Source: Wyeomyia smithii (taxonomy: Eukaryota > Arthropoda > Insecta > Diptera > Culicidae). From it: a DNA stretch of 64,000 bases. The stretch spans positions 234,099,844 through 234,163,843 of the forward strand of contig NC_073695.1 of assembly GCF_029784165.1 (NCBI RefSeq), in the 5' to 3' direction. Position 1 is the first letter of the stretch; each line of letters opens with the position of its first letter. The notes under the pieces were generated by a model. It made no database searches, had not been told where the DNA came from, and saw only the letters and a program-made list of their open reading frames with translations. This document shows positions 25,201 through 37,200 of this stretch, in pieces. The translations under genes and the position numbers were made by a program.

Positions 25201-28200
25201 GTGACTTAAAGCGTCAAGCAGGTCTTACTTTCCGTCTTATGTATGCGCGAAATCAAACAATGAACGCAGGCTTGCTGGCAGTTCTCAAGGTTGACTAGGT
25301 ATGTTACCGAACTACGATTGTGTTCCTTTCTATAGAATGCTACTAAGAATCGCGTTCTGCGACTCTTTGATTCCAGCGTTAGGTACGGTTCTTCTGATCG
25401 ATCATTCGCACTCCCAAACTGAGTCTAAATTTAAACTAGTGATCAATCGTTTGTTTTCCTTCCCAAAATCTTCACTCACAATTATTTCGGACCAGGATAT
25501 TATCCATTTTACGTGTGGTCCAACCTGGTTCAGTACGCACAATTTACTTCGACGCCTTCGTCGATTGTGGTTGAGGTTGTTTTTTTCGAAAGTTAGCACC
25601 TCATATTCTAGCGAATTGGCTGGTTGCGCTAATTATGACGGAATACATCGGCCCGACACTGCATTAGGTGGATTGACGTCATTGCCGATCAGCTCAGTAC
25701 TTGTAAGATCGAGATTTTATCACAGATCGTAGCGAGCACGTACGTAAGCGCCTTCTACGGGGGTTTGATGAATGAAAACCTAAAATTGTTCTCTGATGGA
25801 ACCGTGAGAAAAATCACACCCGCAGGGTTTGTTTTTATCACTTGTCGGTGGGGGGCAAGGGGGCCAACTTTGCCTAGGGATGATGCCTGTGGACAAGCTA
25901 TCAAATGTTTGAGCTACGCTCATTGCAGAGGCGAAGTGATTCAGCAGTTTAATAATATTTACGTTAAAACAGACGCACTTTCTAGGAAAATTAACATCTC
26001 TTTCTAAACAAAGCTAAAGTTTATTCTAAATCCGAAATCTACGACTTGTTGTGTGTCTGATGATTTGGGTGTTTTACTGAAGTCAAAAGTTCGGTCGTAA
26101 AATATATTCAAACCCTCACAGCAAATAAATCGCTATCGAAATTTAAAAAAAAAGAGCATTAGTGACTGTTTAAACATAATATAACATTTGCCGTTGGCTA
26201 TAGATTTATTACTTGTGCCCTGTTGAGTGTCCAAAAAGTGGTTAAAAACCAAATCGTGTAACACCATAATTCTCGGATCATAAAAACACAAACAGAAAAA
26301 TTTTACGACGATTGCCTTGAATCCTTTACACATAAAAAAACTCGAGCTAAATCCTGTTTTTTTTGCTTGTTTTTTTCCTCTCTCCCTCTCTATTGCACAA
26401 TTAAATCAAATCTAAAACCCTGCCATTTGTTAACGTCCCAAACGACTGACACAGTAATAAATTATACTCCCTGAAGCCAATTAAAGCCGCACACCGCACG
26501 AAACATTCCGCTCGTTCCTCCACCTGGCACAGGTACAGCACGCTTCAACTGTCAAGATCACGCCGACGCCGCCATCGCAGCCGCGCGTTGATCTGGAACC
26601 GAACTAGAACATGATCTTGATCGCGGATCAGAACCGGTCACGATTCACTCTGGATCGAATCGAGTCTCCCAGGTGGACTGCCGGTTTTCGTTCTGCCCCC
26701 GTACATTCAAACGGCTGATTTATGTCGCGCTGTCAACGGTTCCAATAGTAGTTTGATTACACCCTGATTAGCTAGGGATCGGCAAAGTTCCTGGATTCTT
26801 GCTTCCAGTTGCGACAATCATCGCTCCATATGAAAGTGAAACTTTGACAACAACATGCTACTTGCATGTCTACCAGCGACCTAATTTCCACGGGTTTTGA
26901 TTGCGTAAGTGCTATTATGTATATCCGTGCGCACTTTCGTCCCAAGTAGGCCACAAATTTCGACCGTCTCGCGTCGGCTGGCGTCATCAGAAACGAACAG
27001 TCAGAGTCAGGTGTCCTAGTTGCGAGCCGGAAGGTGAAAGTGATTTACACCGCGGGCTAGAGTGGAAAACTACTCAGAATCGAAGTGACTGTACTAAATT
27101 CCCATTTATAGCGTCACGCCAATGCAACGTCAAGGATCACCACGGTGCATCACTGGCGGGGGCTTCGAACTAGCAATCGAATCGACTAGCCAAGGCTGCA
27201 ACTTTCGTCACTCATATCGTTATAATAGTGTAATATTGCAAGCCTGCAAGCATCAGAGCTTGAAAGTTTTGGTTTTTTCCAGGTTGCAAAATCAACCGCC
27301 GCAGCGAGCGATGATTCATAGAACTGCTCGCTCCGCAATTCGAAGCTGCGAAGAGGTTGTTTAGTTGGCCAAAGAGAACGTCGCGTTTTTTTTATTTCGT
27401 TTTGCATTAACCACGATTGAGTGACTCGCCGCAAGCGACGAACCCCCCTTGTTTCGTTCAGCCGAAGAAACGAGAGCTTATGTAACGAGTCACAAGTATT
27501 TGAGGCGCACTGCGCTCCAACTATTTGATGCATGTGTATAGGTCAGCTTTACGAATACCACGGCAGCGGTGTGAAGAAATCGAAACTCAGATTAAAAGAG
27601 CAGGGAAAACCCAACGTCGTTGAGAAAAGGAACTACGGCACCATCATCGTCGTCTTTAATAACAACAACAAATACTTGTTGAAACATTTTACTAGGCACA
27701 TTTTGGTAAGATGAGGCACGAGCATGGGCACTCAACGGAGGGAAACGCTGAGTTCACCTTGGATTGATAGACCAGCCACTGTTGGTTCGATAATAGTTTA
27801 AACTTATGATTGATCGTACTGCTGCTGCTGCAGAGTTCAAATGGCTGCTCGCTTGGATATGCGACGACGCGTCAGCCAAGCGACTCACTTTCCTTTTCTT
27901 TGTGGTCAACCCGTAATGGAACGCTAACTAATTAGGATTTCATCGCAATGCGCAATACGTATATGGGCTTGTTTTGAATTTTTCTGCGGTTTCTGAGAAT
28001 ACGATCAGTTTCCTTGGTGTTCAACTTAACCAAGCTTGATTGAACCGAAAAAAATAAACACACCGTGGAGAAAATCCGACCTTGATAACCAATTTAAGAA
28101 GCCCATTGAAGAGTCCATTCATAGGAGGAAACACCAAAAACAGCGCTCTCGTTCGGCGCAACCTTCCTTTTCCAGTGCAACGGTCAGTCCTAATGCATAA

Positions 28201-31200
28201 ACAGGAAGAAGTACGGGGCGACTTGTGTGACCATAAACCACCGAGGGACAAACTGGTCGCATAGTTTTCCCCCTCAGTTCATTTCATTTGCTTTCCATGG
28301 CCAGTGACACCAGAGCTGGCTGCCCTAAATAATAAATGGTCATAAGAACAGCTCAGATCAAAAGAATCCAGCAGAGAAAGTTGTTTGCATGAAATCTGCA
28401 TCGGATACTGTCTTGAATCACGACTGACACTTTAGCCGTTTTGCAAACATCAAAACAAATGTCAACAACGACAAAAAGGTCAAATCAATTAACAAAAAAT
28501 GATCGAGGAAATTGATCGTAGTCAAAATCAATAAAACCAACCGATCCTGACCAAAATCAGAGAGGATAAAATCACCAGTGTTGGGATCAACAGCGAGAAA
28601 AAAATCAAACGAAAAAGTAACTCTGCCAAAAGTTCGGAAAACCGGTCCCCATCGCAGGGTATCGATAATAGTGAGAGCTGAAAAACGAGCTAAAACTGCT
28701 TTTTTCGAACAGAAATCTTTGCATAATATTACCAGATTCCTGCATAAATAATTTCACACACGCGGTGTTTTAGTTCGAGTTGGATTTGGTCTCGAATCGA
28801 ATATATTTTAATCCTTGTATTATTTTTTCGCATCAACGAATTGCGTTCGATTGCGGGCAGATCACGCACCACATACCAGCGTGTGTGTGTGTGTGCTGCA
28901 CGCCAACTGCAAAAGCAGCCGCACTTTTCTCGGCCCAACAGCTGAGTAAATTTGAAGTAGTCACGAGGCTACGGCTAGCACCGACTTACGACTAACTAAT
29001 TGCGCATCGATCCGATCGCGCGACTTCGCGCTCATTACCGTTGCTAATCGAAGGGAAAGAGTGTTTATTTGCTATCACTAGAGGACCCGCGCCCATACCT
29101 TAGGACGCTTTTGTTTGGATAAGTTTTGGCCCACTTTGCAGCCGTCTCAGTGCGTGCAGAGGAATTAGCGATAGTGGGTGATCGAATCGGATGAGTAAAC
29201 AACGCTCGTGAAAGTACAATTTCACAAAGTTTCATTTCCGAATCCATCATTTTCGAAAAACAGCCACACCAATTTGACTGGCAAATCAGCATTAGCCCGT
29301 GGGGATCCACCTTTGCCGACTGTCGCCATCGTCTAACGGGTTTTGACTTCATTAGCTCCACCTCCCTAATCCTTCCCTGCTCGGAGAGCGTGGTTCATAA
29401 ATATTCAACTGTCATCGCGCGCAAAAAAAAAAACATTCACCAAGACCTGCCAAGATTTACTAGTGCAAATCAACAGCGACTTCTATCACCCGTCCGTCAA
29501 GCCGAACTCCTAAATGGATGTCTTCTACGCTTGCCAGCTGAAAAATGCTTTATGAACTCTCCAACACCGTGTCCCCGCAATCAGCGATCAGCTCACGCAT
29601 TCGTGGATGCGATCAGCTCAATGGATGGTGCAACAGGCAATAAAACAAACATCGATCCACTGACGCGCGCGTCGTCTCTGAGGTGATGGAAAATGGTGCA
29701 CCGCGGTCGAATGTGCGAACAGGTTGCGATGGTTTATGGTTTCTATTCTAGGAAAGTGTACCTTCCCTCAAGAAGCTTCGACTGTGCGGTGCATCACGAA
29801 TGGGACATTTGTCATTTGGCATAAGCGTTTTTGACGTCGCCGATTAGAACAAGCAGACCGTTCTGCAGGGCAACGAACTTTGTCATGTTGTGGGAGATTC
29901 GAGGAAGCCGAGACTTGCGAAGTTGTTCCAGTAGACAAACAACAATAAGTTTCCAAATTGACGTTTTCCGTTTATGATATTGAATATGTATAAAATTATG
30001 ATGGAAGAATACTGCGCAACGAGAGCGTCAGAGTTTGTTGTTTTTCATTAAGGTTCTTTGTTCTATTCTGAACTGATGAAATTTATTGTTAACGTTGTAC
30101 TGTTCAACATGGATTCTCCGTAACTGTCTGTTCCCACGGGTTTGTAAGTTTTCATTACCATTGTTTGCAAAACACTAGCTGGGGTGAATAGATCGATACA
30201 GAGAGTGTAAACATCCTTGACTTGGAAAGATAGAATGTTAGTATCAAGTGACGCTATACAAGAAGAAAACCTAAGCCGCGAACATAAAAACTTCGAGGCA
30301 TACATATAAAACGCATCACGCGTTTGAAGAGTACAAGCTGGGAACCGAACTTGAAATTAAAACAAGCCCAAATTTTTTTTCAAGTATGTTAAATCAAATC
30401 TAAAATCTGAAAATTTTCCACCAAAAATGCAACTGCACGAAAAAACAGAAAGGAATCCGGCAGACAGCTCGGAACAAAAAACTTTACAACGTTCTCAAAA
30501 GCAGAGCGTGAATACACATTCTTCAACAACTTTTCTGAATGTTCAAACAATTTCAACATTGAACATGTCAGCGCACTTGAAATTGAAGATACTCTAGAAG
30601 TTTTGAATGCTTTTGAAGGAACGAATCCAGACGGAATACGGTCAGCGTTTATGAAACATTTAGCTGAAAAGCTGACTTCTCCAATGTTCTTGATTTTCCA
30701 AAAGTCACTGCAATTCCAGTTACTTCCGAAAATTCTGAGAAAACTCACAGAAATTTCGACTTTAGCAATTATCGAGGCATAGCTATTCTTTCTTGTATAC
30801 CTAAACTTTTTGAAATAATAATCAAAAGGAAATTATTCCAGCAAATAAAAAATTGAATAACTCCCACTCAATAGGCTGTTGCAAAGGGTCCTCTTGATCA
30901 CATTGATATACCCCTGCTACTCTTCAAATTAGAAAAAATAGGCAAAATTACTGAAATGTATAGAATCATATTTAACAGATCTTCAACAATCCGTTAAATG
31001 CAAACGAAAACTTTCGAAACCCATTCAAGTTACCTCCGGAGCTCTCACTTGAGCCCTCTACTATTTATATTATTTTAAATGATATTTTCTCTTTGAAAAA
31101 GTAAAAACTCCTTTTTATGATATTCTTACAAAGAAAAAGAAACACTGCGACAAAATAAAAAGATCTTGAAAAATGACTTAAACATCGACAAAAAAGAACG

Positions 31201-34200
31201 CACGAAATTATACGAGACACTTTATAACCAGATAACTAAGATCTTAGCAACAAAAACACGCAGGAAAACAGAATAAATGACAAAACATAAGCGAAAAACC
31301 TTAGTTTGAAAAGGTATACATCAAAAGTACAAAAAACAACTGAACATAGAACATAGAACATAGAATGAACATAGAACATAGAAAGACAGGAGTTCAAACA
31401 AAAAATATCAAATGCTAAAACGTAAAATATTAAATAATATAAACCTTCATAAACAACAGCAAACGGTAAAAAAGCTGTCAGGCGACATCCATAAATTACG
31501 TAACGCAAAAAACCCGATTTTTGGACCCCCAGCCCCCTATATGTAACGAAACGTAACGCCAACACCTACCCCCCCATAAAAAAATTACGTAACGCTGCAG
31601 AAGGATTTCCTTGATAAAAATGCTCGTTTTTGGAGAATCTCTCCCGAGATTTTTCGTTACGTAACGTTTAACTCACCTCCCCCCCTGTGTAACAAATCGT
31701 AACGCTCAAGGATACCCCCCTCCCCCCTATGAGCGTTACGTAATTTATGGATGCCGCCTCAGCAAAATTAAAAAAATTGGATAAAAGGACACAATTCGAA
31801 AAGTATAATAGTAAAAAAATGCTCAAAAGAGAGCTTACGAAAATAAATACAATTTTGTCAATATACCGAAGCTAGCGGAATATTAAAAGTTGGCGCATAA
31901 TAAAAACCTTCTTCGAAGAAATATTTGAAAAAATTGAAGAAAAAAATCAACAAATCAATTTGATGATTGAGAGAGGAAAAAAAAACGATGAAACGCCTAC
32001 AAGACCAAATGTTGGCAGCAACCTTTTCAAAATTCAATGAAACTTTGTGCGTGTGTAGGCCTTATTAACTCTGTCCCCGCGGTGAGAAATTAGTGTTACC
32101 ACGAAAAATGACCTTCAAACTCTTTTTATTCAACAACCACATGTACAATTGGTACAAACTCTATTGCATATGGGTCATTCCATACGAAGTGTACATGCCA
32201 CTTGGACACGACCATCACAGATTTTGTTCGAAGTTGGGGGAATTATTCATCTACTGTCTCTTTGGAAAAATCCCAATTTTGGTGTCGATTGGAATACCCC
32301 CCGCTCTGTGGACCCCCATCTTTATTGCAAAGTCACGCAATTTTTGTCAAACTTCTCTTTTTTCTTTTTCTTACAGTTCATAGACGTAAGATGTCCGAAA
32401 AATTATGATAGATGATTTTTGAAGAAAATAAACCAAGGAATTCAGAAAAATATAAGTTTTGACCGGAAGTGTTGCCAGATAAATTATTTTTGTATTTGAA
32501 AACTAAATTTACTAAAATTTTATTTTTCGGCAAATGCAGCCATTTTCATTTTAAATTTGATAATTTCACCGTGTTCCGTGGAAAATTTTACGTAAGAAGC
32601 AACTATCGTCCCAAGCTAATATGAACCAATCTCGAGATATAACATTTTTACGAAAATAGTTGTAAATTTCGTAATTATTTTATTTTATAATTTATAAACG
32701 TAAGACACCCAAAAAAATAGTGATACGTGAATTTTGAAGAAAATAAACCAAGGAATCCAGAAAAAATATTGTTTTTGACCGGAAGTGTTGCTAGATAGAT
32801 TATTTTTGTATTTTAAAATTAAACTTGCACTTGCATTGTCGGCCATTGCAGCTAATTTTATTTCAAATTTTTATGGTTTCATCGCATTTCTCGGAAAATT
32901 TTACGTAAGAAGCACGTAAAAATGTTATATCTCGAGATTGGCTCATATTACCTCGGGGTGATAGTTGTTTCTTATGTGAAGTTTTCCAAGAAATACGGTG
33001 AAATTATCAAATTTAAAATAAAAATGGCTGCATTTGCCGAAAAAAGTTAATTTAATTTTCAAATACAAAAATAATTTATCTGGCAACACCTCCGGTCAAA
33101 ACTTATATTTTTTCTGGATTCCTTGGTTTATTTTCATCAAAAATCATCTATCAGTATTTTTCGGACAACTTACGTCTATGAATTGTAGGGAAAAGAAAAA
33201 AGAAATTTTGAACAAAAAATGCGTGACTTCGCAATAAACAGGGGGGTCCTACAGAGCGGGGGATATTCCAATCGAATCCAAATTTGGGATTTTTTAAAGT
33301 GACAGTAGATGAATAATTCTCCGAACTTTGAGCAAAATCTGTGATGGTCGTGTCCAAGTTTGTGCTTTTTCGTGGTCGCTTCGTATGGAATGACCCATAT
33401 TGAAGATCGATCTGTTCTCTAATCGTATTGATTAGTTTAAACGTTAAAACTTTCAAGCATAGTTGTTCAACTGTGACCAAAGTTTAGATGTCAGGTGATG
33501 CCGTATGACATCACCGGCGGGAAATTGGCTAACCCACGCCATTTGACATATATGTTTTTCAAAAAAAATCTCTGGAGTAACCTATGAAAAGGGCTGAAGC
33601 CTTTTTTCATAAATCGATGTATCTGAATAATAACAAGAGATAAATAAGAGTTGGCGATGGATGATTTTATTTGAAAATATTGAAAAAAATCACAAGAAGG
33701 TTGTATGCAAAGCCACGACCGCAAGGTTGAAGTAGAATACTTTTACAAGAAAGATAACCTGGCTGCTTGCGTGTCAGTCATTTTTTCTAGTAAATAAACG
33801 TTGACCGTTCATTGGCAGTATTGTAATTTCTTTTTGTCTGATGTTTTGAATGACGTTCATTGGATATTTTAAAATTTTGTGCAAATGAGAAGTTGGAGTG
33901 CAGCCGAATTGTAATATGCACATTTAATACGACATCATTAAACGGGAACGGAACAAAGGCTACGGTTATGCAGAACGCGAATGCTGGCGCGATGCGATTC
34001 GCCTTACCGTGGTGAAATGTACAGCTCTTCTTAAGGCGAAGTAGAGCTATACATTTCAACAGATTTCGTCTTGCCGAATCGCATCGCGCCGTTATTTGCG
34101 TTTTGCATGACCGTAGCCAAACACTAAGCGACGCAAACACGTAATAATAATCAGAGTATGCATGTAGATGAAGATAATTACCTTTGGATTATAGCGCAAA

Positions 34201-37200
34201 ACGAGAAAATAATAACTCTTCAAATAATCATTTGTGTTCTTCAAATTTCAGTTGTTCAATTTAATATCCGATGAAATGTTTGTTTATTATCTGATGAAGC
34301 TCTTATATAGGCCAAATGATGCATTCCCAATTTACTAGGTCCATAACTCTGCCGACCGTGCTTGGGAAAGCGCGGTATAACGACTAATCAGAGGTCGAAT
34401 TTTGTGTTTTGACAAGGCTTAAGAGTTTTCAATAGTACAATAGTTCGAATGATAAAATTGCAATTTCATGCATTTGTTGGAATCTTAGAAGGTTTTCTAA
34501 TCGATTGCTGCAAAAACGAAGGAAATTCATCGAAAACTAACCGATTTATTAGCATTTGAAATTTTTCTCACTTTTTTCAGTTTTAGATTTTCATTTTACA
34601 TCCCTATGTAGCCGAACTTCCTGAGAGAAGTATTCTAATTCAAAATTAAATCTTCATTAATTCATTTGTTGTCCTTATAAGGACAATTGTTCAATTTATC
34701 ATAGGATGTAGTGTCTATCTTACATCTTTGTGTTACCAAATTTTACCTTTACATCGGCCTCAGGGAAGTACCGGCTGCATCTGCATCTACCGCTGAGGCT
34801 GTCACTATACTGCTATTGGTACCAAAAGCTTGTTGCATCATGTGACAACTTGCAGGTTGGAGACGACGAAATTCTGTTTACGCTGATTGATTGAATCGAC
34901 TTCATATTAGCTCTGCATAGTCGAACTAACTGCTTTTGTGAATGCGTACTAACAAGGCAGTTTATTATTCAATGTCGGTTATGCTGATCGCAGCGTTTGC
35001 GCTGCCCCTACAGTGGGGAGTTTACTAAATAAAGTAAAAATTAGACAACTACAACAGAATTTGATTGCATCCCGCACAGGATGTGTTGATGCCAGAAAAT
35101 TATTAACCTTCAATTATTGTTTTATTTGCCTTCAAAAAAGCATTTTGCTGTTCAAAATCGGTTGCTAATTACAACCTTTGAGCTGCCCTAACATTGGGGG
35201 AATTAAGATACACGGACAACATGCACTGTGGAAGCTATTTCACATTCAGTAAATTAGACGGGTGCGAAAAATTTAAATTGCTAGGATGCAACACAGAATA
35301 CTTGCTTGCGTTGACAAAAATTATTAACTTTCAATGACTTGTTTATTTGCCTTCAAAAAGGCATTTTGATTTCCAAAATTGGATTTCCTGATGGCAATCT
35401 TCATGCTGCCCCAACACGGGGGGAATAATGGATGTCTGGCGACACACGCTGAGAAAAACCGCGCTGCTCCTGAGACGTGGTGACCAACCACAGAGCTAGT
35501 GCTGCTGCTAAGGAAGGACGACTGCTGTTGTCGCTGTCTAGAACTATTATGAGCGGCTCCGGCTGAAACAGGCTCTTATATAGGCCAAATAGCATGTTTT
35601 CAATTGCAAGGTATATGATCCTGTCGACCGTGCTTGGGAAGCAAGCATATAACGACCAATCAGAGGTCGAATTTTTCGTTTTGACAAGGCTTGACTATTT
35701 TCAATAGTACAATAGTGTGAATAATAAAATTACAATTATCTTATTTTGGGAAGAATCTTAGAAGATTTTACAATCTATTGCTGCACGAACGAAGGAAATC
35801 CATCGAATACTAACCGATTTATTAGCATTTGAAATTGGACATATTTTTCACTTTTTTCGGTTTTAGATTTTCATTTCACATCCCTATGTAGCCGAACTTC
35901 CTGGGGGAAGTATTCTACTTCAAAAAAATTAAAATCCTACACTGAAAAAAAAATTAAAAACAAACAATCATTTAAAAATATTACCGAAATATGACTCTTC
36001 TGAACAAACCACAGTAGGTAAAGCAAAGCAAAGCCTTGGTGCTACATTCCGTATCGGAACTCGACCTTCTGTTCATTATACACAGACTTCGCAGCCAACT
36101 GTTGAGTGTACAGGACAATTGCGGGGCTAGCGCTATGATCCTACTGACACTAACAGTCTCTCCCGAGCCGAGACTCGAACCTACGACGACTGGCTTGTTA
36201 AGCCAGCATCGTACCTCCAGACCAGCTGGGAGAGTAGGTACTCTCAAAGAAAAAAAGTTTCTAAAAGAAAAAAGTTTTTGTTAGAAAAACATTTTTCTCT
36301 GAAAGCGTCCACTTTGTTTTATTCTGAAGAATTTTTTTTACCGATTTTTTAAAATCACTTTACGTTTTCAAAATTGTAAGATTTCAAATACAATTTGTTC
36401 AATATTTTCCAATGAAATTTAAGACAATTCCGTGCAAGCCATGCCTTGACAACTTTTTCCTTATTACTGTTACAAAAATGATACATGTCATTAAAATATA
36501 AATAAGAAGCAACAAAAACTGCAGGAAACGGTAGAACAAAAAACCTAAATTAATCCACCTAGCGGTCAGACTCAGCCTTTCTCATTCAAACTTATATTTG
36601 TAAAAATAAATTAACATGAATGCCTAAATCCATTGAAGGTATATTCACACTTTGGGTTCTAAAATATATTTTTTTCTTCATCTATAATTTATTTGACACG
36701 GCACAAATACAATTTAATGTTCCATATGACACTGATTTTATGAAAATCAGTCTAGCCATCTCTGAGAAACATGAGTGAGATTAAACAGTCTCCAGAACAT
36801 GTTTCTTTCCAAAACTTCTGAACAACAAGTTCAATCTTCATAAAATTCAAAAGTTAAGGGTTTTTATGGTAGCCCGTTCATTTGAAACTAATTTTAATCA
36901 AATCAGATGTGTGGTTTCTGAGATATTGATGTTTCGTGATTTTTACACTTTGATACATAACCTCTAAACTAGAAATCAGATTACAATAAAATTCAATGGG
37001 GTCTTATAGGGCAACTAGACCTTTCATTTGCAATTAATTTCATTGAAATCTGTTCGGTCAGACCATCTCTGTGAATAGTGAGTGCGAAAAAAGGTGCACA
37101 TACACACGTACACACCCACACACAAACATATACACCTATACATGCTTATGAAGAATAATGAAGACTTCATGCATTTCTGACTGGGCTAGAAGCATTAAAA

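Noticed and set aside
25301..25732. 143-codon open frame on the plus strand
   Set aside because: It has no recognisable domain, no repeat or homology in the window and no splice context; one frame of this length is plausible by chance in 64 kb, especially in the GC-richer segment it occupies.
30389..30748. 119-codon frame on the minus strand
   Set aside because: It is the antisense shadow of the plus-strand reverse-transcriptase relic, which has the recognisable motifs.
35348..35363. A true histone gene with its 3' stem-loop
   Set aside because: The stem size fits, but neither the conserved stem sequence nor any histone coding sequence is seen nearby.
36018..36240. A functional tRNA gene
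   Set aside because: A and B boxes and an anticodon-like stem are present, but the sequence continues into a tRNA-unrelated body shared with 5580-5768, so it is a SINE.
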